Positions 9,785-19,263 of a DNA stretch of 60,444 nucleotides are shown here, piece after piece (position 1 is the first letter of the stretch; each line of letters opens with the position of its first letter). Source of the DNA: Amanita rubescens (taxonomy: Eukaryota > Basidiomycota > Agaricomycetes > Agaricales > Amanitaceae); the NCBI GenBank assembly GCA_015039365.1, contig WION01000314.1, positions 1-60,444 of the forward strand. Reading direction: 5' to 3'. The notes under the pieces were generated by a model. It was not told the DNA's origin, did no database searches, and was given only the letters and a program-made list of their open reading frames with translations. The position numbers and the translations under genes were made by a program.

Positions 9785-10469
9785 TAAACGTCGGACCGCT
9801 TCGGTTTGTCGGTTTTTCCTTGCCTCTGAATACGCCTAACATTTCGGTCTAAGCACCCACACCCCACATCTTGACAACGTATTCATGGATGGGTTTAGAT
9901 CAGGAAATAGCATTTGCTGGTTATCATTTGAAGATGAATTATGCGTGCTTATTCAAGTTGTGCCGATTCGAATAGATTAGTTGATCAAGTAAACGGCGCC
10001 TAGTATTCTAACATTGCGACGTGAGTTAACGCCGTCTTTGACCTTGAAGGCGCGTCAGATGGAGGTAGTATCTAGAGAACGGCGGGTCATGCGAATACGG
10101 ACTCATGTTCTGGGCGTCAATTATCGTAATATGGATGAAGTCTGGTCGAATTACAATCCTCGCCGTTATTTATTTCAACTTGCCCAGCAGCATGTAGCTC
10201 TTTGCGATTGTTGCGAGAGTGCGCTCCGTTCTCGTAGTCGGGCTGCTCGCAACTGTTTCATAACGAAGCCGATATTTCGTGCCACTTCCGTATATTGACT
10301 CATGATACACGCAAGGACCAATTCCACCCTAAGTCATATGATCAGAACTTGTTGGGCCTGGCTTCTGTCCGTAAGTTTACCACTCCCTTGATGGAGTAAA
10401 TGTATCTCGCGAAGGAGTAAAGAATATCATTAACCTAGTCGTTTTGGTCCAATTTCCGTCTTCCATGCC
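9785..10469. other. Intergenic, no gene seen
   Basis: About 0.7 kb after copy C. Short open frames lack motifs, splice-supported extension or paralogues in the window. Confidence 0.5.
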
Positions 10470-10860
10470 TTCTGTCTGTCTACTATCGATTAACCCTATT
10501 TTGTAATGATGGAATGGATGCATCCACAAGGAAACGAGGTTTCCAGAGAAGCTGTGGAGAGGTCCTCGAATCGCAAATGTTGCTCAGACCTGTTACCGTT
10601 TTACGGCGATCAGCATTGTTCCCTGTGCCAGTCGTAGTCCGACCACAGGTCTATTCCCACACCAAAATCCACCCTTTGAGAAAATAGAACTTCTTGGGGA
10701 ATCCCCAAGTCGAAAAGGTTGCGTATATTTACGCTATTCTTGGAAAATAATGTTGCGATATGCCATCCAGAAGTAACATTGCGATCAGATTCAACGAAGC
10801 CGCCTGGGAATCGAAACGTATACGTGGTGCATTTGTTCCACGCCATATTTCCGGATGGGA
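10470..10860 (+). repeat. Dispersed ~400-bp repeat, copy 1
   Basis: It shares stretches such as ggtcctcgaatcgcaaatgt, gatcagcat and tgttccacgcc with 34121-34565 (opposite orientation) and 42582-43020 (rearranged). No coding potential is conserved between copies, so it is probably a decayed element. Ends are not precisely defined. Confidence 0.6.
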
Positions 10861-11449
10861 AGCCTAGGCCTCTTAGGGGCTTTTCCCAATATCCAAATAA
10901 TGATAGAAGCTCCCTTCGAAGTTCAGGGCCTGATCGCCTGGGACAATCTTCCGTATCCAGCCCGGGGCAAGCCGCTATGTGGTAACTGTGCGCAAGAATG
11001 TCGTCTTAGTAGGTGTATTCTCAGGCTGATTGCAACGCGAATCGCGATCATGATGCACGATGTGTACCGCCTCGTAAAAAAAGCTGTTCAACTCTGAGGC
11101 AGTGGACCGATTCTCAGATGGTCTTGACGGTGTGCTGCCGTGTGCGGTCGGGCTCATTCTTCGAATCGCAGCGACGGGAAGAATCGAAGATGCCACCAGC
11201 GTGACGGGGTCCCACGCGTTATTAATTGTAACGTGGTAAAATACGCGATCATCGACCAGTCATCCAAAAGACGATTATTCGTTCCATCTGTCAAGTAGGC
11301 ATCCAACGATGTGAACGAGGTGGAGCGTCAAGTGACACACTTTACCAAATCAGTCATCTGTGGATTCACACCGCGACTTGGCATTACACATTCGGGACCT
11401 ATCCGGTGCTACTCATCTCCGGCGAGCCTTGTGGATTTCACGGACTTCC
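10861..11449. other. Intergenic, no gene seen
   Basis: Short frames here show no recognisable domain and are not repeated elsewhere in the window. Confidence 0.45.
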
Positions 11450-11628
11450 ACTTCTGGTTTCATCGCTTAATGCCTAATTGTCATTCGTGAACAATGGTTC
11501 TTCTCAGCAGGAAAGATTAGTCCATTTAGATAGACAGAAGACATGGAAGATGACAAACAGATCCAGAACGAGAAGAAATGTAAACACAAAACATGCCAAT
11601 ATGGCGAGTTAGCAGATGGCTCCAAAGG

Positions 11629-11636
11629 TATAAATA
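11629..11636 (+). promoter_or_regulatory. TATA box of small-protein copy D
   Basis: TATAAATA begins 122 bp before the ATG. The identical element occurs at the equivalent position for copies J and K. Confidence 0.65.
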
Positions 11637-11750
11637 CAGGTGGATTGACCGTCATACTCCCCATCTTCAAACCTCACATCTCCAAATTCAATAGTGGGTC
11701 ATCTACTTTTGCTCTGAAGTGCGCTTGCTGACTAGAGCCACAGGTTCATC

Positions 11751-12104
11751 ATGCCCACCGCCAAAGGTAGAATCGAAGGCACCGGTAACAACTTCAACGC
11801 CAGATTCAACGTTGAAGGATACTCCAAGAAGTTCACTGGCTCCTTCTCGGCAGGAGTCGTGTACTTCAAGTCCGGCAACGCCACCCTGAAATACGATAAT
11901 CTCTCAGAGCTCAACGGCGCATACGAGATCACCGTCAGCCCCAGTGGGCAATCTTCCTTCGTGGGCGTAGACTCCCTCAAGCTCGAACTCAAAAATGAGG
12001 GTGACATTACTATGGAAATCTCAGGCAAACTCGACAACCCGATCGACGAGAGGCAAGCTGTTACTGGTTCAGGAAAATGGTTCGAGGCCAAGGAGGACGA
12101 CTAA
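11751..12104 (+). CDS. Small-protein family copy D (117 aa)
   Basis: Single exon. Blocks: KGRIEGTGNNFNARFNVEGY, KKFTGSFS, ATLKYDNLSELNGAYEITV, SSFVGVDSLKLEL, MEISGKLDNPIDERQAVTG and GKWFEAKEDD. It differs from copy J at one residue (Ala to Ser) and from copy K at about fifteen. Cysteine-free, with an acidic tail, no signal peptide and no membrane segment. Alternating polar and hydrophobic residues with regular Gly suggest a beta-sandwich or barrel (inference only). The 5' leader and TATA box are conserved with J and K. No known function recognised. Confidence 0.8.
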   Translation: MPTAKGRIEGTGNNFNARFNVEGYSKKFTGSFSAGVVYFKSGNATLKYDNLSELNGAYEITVSPSGQSSFVGVDSLKLELKNEGDITMEISGKLDNPIDERQAVTGSGKWFEAKEDD

Positions 12105-12902
12105 ATGCGCAAGCTACTTGGTCCGTCTAATTTCATTGGAGTTACCGAACAAATCTGACAGAATGGATTTAGCTCGTGCCCAGCTGTATAGTTGATCGAG
12201 ATACATTTGTGTGCATTGTTTGTATACCAGAAAATTAAATGTGACTGTTGATTGTTTCGAGTTTTCTGGTGCGATCAGACTTTGCCCGCGAAAAAAAGTT
12301 ATCTCGGAATCCACCTCTTAACCTCCCTGATGATTAGTTGGCAGCGTGCTATATATGCGATCTCCGTCTGAATTTTAATCTATAAATCGACCGCCATTGT
12401 GACTTTTTGCGATCAATCTTCTATGCGATCGGCAAATATAAAATCAACCGATGTGCCATATAGGAAAAATATCTCATGATCGAGCCCGTCTTCCATTCCA
12501 CCTTGAGTCCTTGACAGTCTGGATTCCCATCAGTCGTCGGATTGCAGCCTCTCATCCCATCTCAGTAAATACGAACAGATTCCGTAAGCGATCAAAAATA
12601 AAGCAGCTGGCAAGCTGTGGGGGAACTTGCCCATCACCGTTTCGCAACATCGCCGGGCTGAGCATGTCAGCGTAGCTTCTGGAGGAATCTTTGAGTTGTC
12701 GTGACTCAAATGTGTTGTGATCAGATCATTATTCACCACAGTACGTCTAAACAAGCTTCCGTCAAGTGCTACTTTATACAACAACCCATGAAAGTTTCGA
12801 CGTTTCAACAACAGGGGGACAAGTTCCTGGAACATATGATTAGATCGTTTCAAGAATCTCACAGACTTGAACGAACTGAGTATCTAATCAATCCGGGACA
12901 TC
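12105..12902. other. Intergenic, no gene seen
   Basis: The first ~130 bp belong to the copy D repeat. The remainder has short unsupported frames on both strands. Confidence 0.45.
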
Positions 12903-13247
12903 CTATGGTATCGGAATGAGGATGAACGTGCCAAATCCCGTAATAACTTGTCTCTCGCGGGTCTGGCTGATTATGATACCCTTAAGAGGCAACTTAACCG
13001 ATGAGTCTTTTACAAAGGTAATGTCAACCGTGGTTTCCCCTACAAAGGATCGAGGGTCGAAGAATTCGATGTCGTATGTTCCTTTGAAATCTGAGACGTT
13101 CTTGTATTTCACAATGGCCCCAGGTGCGAGAAATGGCACGACAGATTGACTGAAGGTGCCAGTGAGTAGCACTATATTTTTCTGGGCGACGAATGTACCG
13201 GTGAAGTGGTTGCCACCCTGTCCGATGAGTATTCCTACAGCGGACAT
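12903..13247 (-). CDS. Small-protein family copy E (114 aa)
   Basis: Single exon with the ATG at 13247. Blocks: GGNHFTGTFVAQKN, LLTGTFSQSVVPF, VKYKNVSDFKGTYDIEF, RSFVGETTVDITF, PLKGI, and ERQVITGFGTFILIPIP. Closest to copy G. It faces copy F across about 530 bp, and this divergent pair is repeated as G/H. A TATA-like cataaaag lies about 118 bp upstream. Function unknown. Confidence 0.75.
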   Translation of the reverse strand: MSAVGILIGQGGNHFTGTFVAQKNIVLLTGTFSQSVVPFLAPGAIVKYKNVSDFKGTYDIEFFDPRSFVGETTVDITFVKDSSVKLPLKGIIISQTRERQVITGFGTFILIPIP

Positions 13248-13665
13248 GATGAAGCCTACATAACCAATCAGCGCATATACATAAGCAGGGTAGATAGCGT
13301 ACCAGTGAGCCTGAAGCTCCAGAAGCGACCAATACTGTGAAATCTTGAACGTGTGATGATCTTCTTTTATGTGTGTAATTCAAATTACGAAACGGGTACT
13401 TGAACAAGACAGATTGAAGGATCGCACATCCCGCGGAACCATCGACAACCAGTTTGAAGACTTCAGATCCGTTTCTGACCGATTCTTTTGTAGATTGAAA
13501 TTGTCAGCAGAAATGTCCTCGTGAGAATAATTCAGTGGCTGACAAGGTACATGGAAGACGCCAAATAAAAATAGGACGAATGGAGAAATCTTCAAATCAA
13601 TTCTGGGAAAGAAAGATATATTAGACGTTCGGAACAGAAACTTGACCGGCGAAAGCGCCTGCTTC

Positions 13666-13671
13666 TATAAA
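13666..13671 (+). promoter_or_regulatory. TATA box of small-protein copy F
   Basis: Tataaa lies 111 bp before the ATG at 13777. The leader (cctcgttactgtggtacgac) is shared with copy H. Confidence 0.6.
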
Positions 13672-13776
13672 CGCATGTACGTACACCTTCTTGGTACTAT
13701 ACCTTCAGACCTCGTTACTGTGGTACGACTCGTAGCTCTCCATTTGCGTACATGCTAATTGGGACATAGATATTCC

Positions 13777-14115
13777 ATGTCGAAAATAGTCAAAGGCTCA
13801 TTCCAGGGATCCAGTCAGAAATTTGATGGTCAATGGCTGATTGACTCAAAGATCACTGTGAAGCTGGATGGCAAGTTCGACAACTCTGTACCTTCATTCG
13901 TCATCTCTGCTGCACGTCTTCACTACGATGATGCCTCAGATCTCAAAGGGCAATACGACATCGTCGACGAGGTCTACGCCTCCCATGTAGGAATAGCGGA
14001 GATCAGTCTTAAATTTAAAAATAATAAAGATATCGAGTTCAAAATTACCGGGAAACTGGACGACCCGATCCACGAGAGGGTAACCGTGCGCGGATTCTAT
14101 GGTACATGGTCCTAG
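13777..14115 (+). CDS. Small-protein family copy F (112 aa)
   Basis: Single exon. An upstream in-frame extension has only a TTG, so the ATG at 13777 is chosen. Blocks: VKGSFQGSSQKFDGQW, KLDGKFDNSVPSFVISAARL, HYDDASDLKGQYDIV, SHVGIAEISLKF, FKITGKLDDPIHERVTV, and a final GTWS. The usual SFVG has become SHVG. Closest to copy H in protein and leader. No function known. Confidence 0.75.
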   Translation: MSKIVKGSFQGSSQKFDGQWLIDSKITVKLDGKFDNSVPSFVISAARLHYDDASDLKGQYDIVDEVYASHVGIAEISLKFKNNKDIEFKITGKLDDPIHERVTVRGFYGTWS

Positions 14116-14462
14116 TAGTGGCTAGCACAGCCCCCGAATCGTAGGCATTCCTATTTTGTGTGCCGTTTTCAGTCGGTCTAATGAAATGATCTAGGAAATG
14201 GCGCTACCTGCAGTTCGAGGGTTGGATGATTCAAGCATCAAATATTTTATGATGAATCTGTACTTTACATCGAGGAAATAACGTTCTTGGGGCCGCATTT
14301 GCAGATGCGGTGCGATATACTCTGTAGTAGAACGATCTTGATCATGAGCTTGTAGCCCGAGGGCTACTGAAGGGCACGATACTCAGCCGCAACACGGAGG
14401 CTTATGAGAATAAAACAGTTTGACTGCCCAGCAGATAGAAACATACCACTGCCCGTAAAATT
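14116..14462. other. Intergenic, no gene seen
   Basis: Convergent 3' flanks of copy F and the Atg22-like gene. The bases aatcggtctaatgaaatga-like just after F recur after copy H. Confidence 0.45.
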
Positions 14463-16661
14463 CTAAAGGATATATTCTAAATTAACTTTCGCTCTATCCT
14501 TCGCCCAACGCTCTGCAACCTGTCTTCCCTTTTCTACGTCTACAGCAAACCAAATAATCAACGAAGCAGCTGTACAAATGGAAAATAGGAAAGGGAACCC
14601 CATCCAGTTGTTTCCCGTCTTGTTGATGATGGCTTGGATGACGTTCGGTCCTATCATGGAAGATGCACGGTTGGAGAGACCAAATAGTCCGAAGAACTAT
14701 GATATAGACATTAGCGGGAGAGAACGCAAAGGAAAAGGAGATGCACATACCATGTTGTCATAGCCGGGCGGCGTCAGCTCGGCCATCATGGTTTGTGAGA
14801 AGGCATAGTAAGGTGCTTGGAATAGCCCAAAAATGACGTTATATGCCCTTAAAAAAAATTTAATTAATGTCCAAAGGGTGGATTCAACGAACCAAAACTC
14901 CCAAGCATGGTGGTACCTTCAAGGCAAGCGATTACCTCGGGCATAATTCGAAAAGAATCTTACACACCCGATTTTATTTGTCTGAATGCCAATCGCACCC
15001 CAAAGAGGGATGAGAATCGTAAAAACGTTCGTGACAACGAACTGGAATAACAATGAGTACATGTAACAAGAGTTTTTCCTTGTCCATACCATCCTCTTCG
15101 TGCTGATCTTGAAATACCGTTGGATATACCAGAATCCCAACATGCTCGCCGTCGATGCCAAGGCTTGTGTAAGCCCAAGGTAGGTGTTTTGCAAAAAACT
15201 GAACGAGAATTTGTCGTTTTGACAGATGAAAACCAGAGTTGCGGTCGTGTTCAATCCCTGTGCACAACCGATGTGTTTCTAATAGCCTTGAAATGGCATG
15301 CATTGATACGTACATCTGCCAATAGAAAGAATGCGAAGAGGTATACAAAGGTGTACGGTAGTTTCTTGTATTGTTTGAGCACAAGCCAGATCTATGGGAT
15401 AGTGGATCAGCGATACCTAGTTAGAAACAAAGAGTTTAACCTGTTTCCAACCGATAGTGAGGTAGTGTTCGCCTTCGGGAAGTGGAGGTCCATGTCGCGG
15501 CTCTTGAAAGATAACTAGGACGACGATAAGTACTTGAGTCGCAAGAAGATCTGAGTATACGTACACCACCATATTCCCGTAATGATCCAATAGACGTTAG
15601 TCCTTTGAATGTCAGTTAAAAGAGAGGCGGATTGAGGACGGGATGCATACAAGACTAATGTGTAGTTGTTGGCCAACGGATTCAGCGCTAATGGCAGAAG
15701 TATTGACAAATTCAAAGAAGAAGTGACGGCGTATCCTATGTTGCTATGCATCTAGAAGGAAATCGGGCGCGTTAGCCTTGCTTTAATATATAGCGAGTAA
15801 ATACAACACACCGTACTGATGTTACTTATCCTATTCTTCTCAAGCGAAACTTCTAAATCCAACTCATCCTTGCTTATCTCGCCTTTGCGATACGTATCTT
15901 CGAGCTGACGAGTACGGGCAGTGTTACGTGCAAGACGCGGGAAAGCAGCGGCGTAGAATACGAGCGTCGCACCGTATGCGACGAAGCCTATAATAAATAG
16001 AACCATCGCCGCTGGCCACCTGGAAGGAGCTCGAGACAACGTCAGTCGTAGCATATTACTCAAAATGAATCAGCTACTTGTCAGAGCCATGCAAGAAAAT
16101 TGCGCTCCCCAGCATATAACTGTCACAGCCAGTAATAGATACCGTCCAAACTTTCCGTAGTCTGCAGCCGAACCTATTGTCGTGAAAATCGCGGTCATGA
16201 TGGCGAAGCTGATTCCATTTGCTATCAGAACCACGCTTGCCACAGCTTTGGTTCCGCTCCCCCATCTGACGACGCATTGTCCCGATGCGTCGCTCGCTGT
16301 GCACGACGATCCTGGGCCTCTGACGGGGTCATATCCAGCTTGTGTCGTTAGCAACTGAAAGAGTGTCATAGTGAGACCCAATGGACCGACTCCCTGCGCA
16401 ACATTTGAATAAGTTGCATCCATCATACTATATTAGGCAACAGACATTATCACCGTTATAGTACACTGGGAATCAATGTGCATATACATGAATACTTCTC
16501 TGAGCATAGGCGCAATAAGACTTACTGTAGTAGCTCCATAGCTCCTTCCTCGTCACGATGGGTTCACTGTCGTCACTTGCAGGGAGCGGACTGCTCGCTT
16601 TAGAGTCAATGTCGCCTATAAGCTCGACATCGCTACTCGCTTCGTTAATCGAGTCAGTCAT
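14463..16661 (-). CDS. Atg22-like MFS transporter
   Basis: Multi-exon gene starting at the ATG at 16661 with an acidic cytosolic N-terminus (~35 residues), then VTRKELWSYY, GVGPLGLT and AGYDP, the opening signatures of Atg22 (PF11700). Many hydrophobic helices follow: ASVVLIANGISFAIMTAIF, GRYLLLAVTVICWG, AAMVLFIIGFVAYGATLVFY, AAFPRLARN, then a charged loop (QLEDTYRKGEISKDEL) and further helices. The C-terminal exon has GNNWMGFPFLFSICTAASL, IIWFAVDVEKGR and a basic end. Introns of ~50-60 nt separate the exons. Atg22 exports amino acids from the vacuole after autophagy in yeast; fungal relatives are broader, so substrate and location are inferred. It is flanked on both sides by paired small-protein genes. 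Confidence 0.82.
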
Positions 16662-17341
16662 AAAAGGACAACACGAAGATAGGATCAAGGACTATGGGCC
16701 CTCGTAGATGGTGATGGGAAGCCGTGTCGTTTACCAAAGAGGTGAGTGTAACTCCTCGCTATCGCAGGGCCGAAGAAGCAGGACGGTAACGTATAGAAGT
16801 GGCACGATCAGTTTCGGCATGCTGAGACCATGTTGATTGACTTAAGCATATGCTACCGGCTGGATTTCCTGCATTAATTTCTTTCAGTCCAAAGTATCAC
16901 AGATTGAATAGGCGCATGAAGTTCTCGTGTAATTTGGTCGGTTGAACGAAAGCTCGGAGAATCGGAACGGTTCCAGCTTGAAACATATGTGTCTGTATTT
17001 GTCACCACCCTGAGGAGTAAACAACGCGATACAGTGACGGGACACATTCGTCACGGTCCCCGGATGTTATTCCTTCAAACTTCAGGTTTTCAATATGACC
17101 TTAGATGCTCGAAGGCCATCCTAATCCATCCTGTATCTAATGACATCGGAGGCAGGATGCGTTGGATATTCATGCATTACAGAGACGTTCAAAATTCCAA
17201 TGCTAATAAAACGCTATTTTTTAATTTTATACAATCGCTTTTCCAAATTTCAACAACCGTCGCGCAACTTTCTAGATCCTATCATCAGAATAATTCGGTA
17301 ATTCCACCAACATAAACAAACCGAGTGGTTAGTCGGACGTC
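16662..17341. other. Intergenic, no gene seen
   Basis: Promoter side of the Atg22-like gene. A plus-strand frame at 16989-17315 has no recognisable domain. Confidence 0.45.
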
Positions 17342-17689
17342 CTACGGCGTCGGGATGAGGATAAACGTGCCAAATCCCGCCACAACTTGTCTCTCTCGAA
17401 GCGGGGTGGCCAAGATACCCGTAAGAGGCAATTTAACCGATGAATCGTCATTGACAAAGGTAATGTTAACCGTCGTTTCGCCCACAAATCCGGGTGAGGA
17501 GATTTCGATCTCATATTCCCCTTTGAAATCTGAGAGCTTCTTGTACATCACAGTCGCCGCAGCAACGGTAAAGGGCATGACAGCTTGGCTGAAGGTGCCG
17601 TTGAGTAGCACCACATTTTTCTGGGCGACGAATGTGCCGGTGAACTTGTTGCCCTCTCCGCTGAATGTTCCTACGGCTGGTTGGGACAT
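17342..17689 (-). CDS. Small-protein family copy G (115 aa)
   Basis: Single exon. The ATG at 17689 is preferred over an upstream in-frame ATG because it aligns with copy E. Blocks: VGTFSGEGNKFTGTFVAQKN, LLNGTFSQAVMPF, VMYKKLSDFKGEYEIEI, PGFVGETTVNITF, LPLTGIL, and ERQVVAGFGTFILIPTP. It forms a divergent pair with copy H, and the intergenic region resembles that of E/F (for example agattaaaattgtcag). Function unknown. Confidence 0.75.
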   Translation of the reverse strand: MSQPAVGTFSGEGNKFTGTFVAQKNVVLLNGTFSQAVMPFTVAAATVMYKKLSDFKGEYEIEISSPGFVGETTVNITFVNDDSSVKLPLTGILATPLRERQVVAGFGTFILIPTP

Positions 17690-18226
17690 GATAAGGCCTG
17701 CACCTCCAATCAGCATGTACGTTGAATATGGGGTAGATATCGCACTAGTGAATTTGACGCTGCAAACGTGGGGTTTGAAGATGGAAAGTACTGGTGTCAA
17801 CAAGCCCGGTTTTTTTATCAGTTAGACAGTGATAAGTTGATGACAGCTTGAATCGGAGTTAGAGTACTTGACTGTGTCAAAGACAAGCTTTCACCCATAG
17901 AACTCCTTCTCGCGAAATCTTGATCAATCCAAATGACAACGGGTGCCAAACTTCAAACGCGTCCCACGTCGAAATTGGTGCGCAGTATCGGCAACTGATT
18001 TGAACTCTTTCCAATAATCGTAGAACGTGTGATTTGGAGAAGTACATCTCCGTTTCTGACCGAGGTCACCGATTCTTTGGTAGATTAAAATTGTCAGCCA
18101 ATATGTTCTTTTGAGAAAATCTAGTGACAGGGTGCATGGACGAATGGAGAAGTCTACGAATCCGGGAATTGAGATATTTTAGAAAGTTGGAACAGACACC
18201 TGATCGCGAAAGCACCAGGCCTCTCG

Positions 18227-18233
18227 TATAAAT
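18227..18233 (+). promoter_or_regulatory. TATA box of small-protein copy H
   Basis: Tataaat lies 113 bp before the ATG, with a leader shared with copy F. Confidence 0.65.
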
Positions 18234-18339
18234 CCGTATGTAAACACAAAGCACCTCATTCAAACCTCGTTACCGTAGTGTGGTACGACTCTGGATAGCT
18301 CTCCATTCGTGCACACGCTAATTAGGACTTAGACTTTCA

Positions 18340-18681
18340 ATGGCGCACATAGTCAGAGGCTCACTCAAGGGATCCGGCGAGAAATTCAATGGTCAATGGA
18401 TGATCGACTCGATCATTTTGAAGCTGGCTGGCGAGTTCAACAAAAGTGTACCACCATTCGTCGTCTCTTCTGCACGTCTGAACTATGATGATGCTTCGAG
18501 CCTCAAAGGACAATACGATATTGTTTTCCAGGCTTCCAAGTCCTTTGTAGGAGTAGGCGACATCAATCTCATGTTTAAGAATGACGACGACCTGGAATTC
18601 AAAATTACTGGAAAATTGGACGATCCGATCGATGAGAGAGTAAGCGTTGATGGATTTGGCAATTGGTCTCGTGGCCCATGA
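18340..18681 (+). CDS. Small-protein family copy H (113 aa)
   Basis: Single exon. Blocks: VRGSLKGSGEKFNGQW, LKLAGEFNKSVPPFVVSS, ARLNYDDASSLKGQYDIVF, KSFVGVGDINLMF, FKITGKLDDPIDERVSVDG and GNWSRGP. Paralogue of copy F. Cysteine-free, no signal peptide. Confidence 0.75.
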   Translation: MAHIVRGSLKGSGEKFNGQWMIDSIILKLAGEFNKSVPPFVVSSARLNYDDASSLKGQYDIVFQASKSFVGVGDINLMFKNDDDLEFKITGKLDDPIDERVSVDGFGNWSRGP

Positions 18682-18819
18682 TTGGTAAATTAGGTTTTTC
18701 TGTTTTATGGACGTTTTCAATCGGTCTAATGAAATGATATAGTACAGAGTGCACTTTGGATGATTCAATTGTATTGTTGAATATTTCGTGGACAAATTGG
18801 TACTCACGCTCAGGAATGA

Positions 18820-18966
18820 TATGTTTCTTCTCGTTCTGGATCTGTTTGTTATCTTCCATGTCTCCAAATGGACTAATAAAAGAACCATTGATGACTGGGT
18901 ATGCATTGAGAGATGCAATCATAAGTGGAAGCCCGTGAAATCCCGAATCCAGACCGGAGAAGAAGG
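18820..18966 (+). repeat. Short dispersed repeat shared with the D/J/K leaders
   Basis: This tract (for example ttctggatctgtttgttatc and gatgactgggtatgcattga) is also found at about 33430-33577 and 41283-41425, and degraded and reversed at 11450-11580. It lies beyond the TATA boxes of D, J and K but downstream of H. The rest of 18682-19263 holds no gene I can support. Confidence 0.65.
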
Positions 18967-19263
18967 GTGTTTTTGGCTTGAATATTTTACATTTGATAAT
19001 GGAATGTCGCGTGATTGCTCCGAGCGTAGTAAGATCTGCCGAGGCAACCCGAGGCTACTGAACCACACGATGCTCAGCTGTTACATGAATGAAAGAACAG
19101 TAGGAGGAGGGTGGTACAACCAAAATGTTGGTTGATTCGAGTATATCTGCCCTGGTTTGAAAGTAAATTGGGAGCCAGATATATTTGTCCGTGATTGACA
19201 TCATCATGCCGAGTAAACAACGCGACACACGCGACGGCACGCTTTCGTTCCAGTCGCCAGAGC

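Larger units (their letters stand above)
11450..12240 (+). repeat. ~0.8-kb repeat containing small-protein copy D with its promoter
   Basis: This unit, including about 300 bp of upstream sequence, the TATA box, the gene and about 120 bp after the stop, recurs on the opposite strand at about 32790-33570 and 40640-41440. The upstream tract containing gacaaacagatccagaacga also recurs downstream of copy H at about 18820-18966. Confidence 0.8.
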
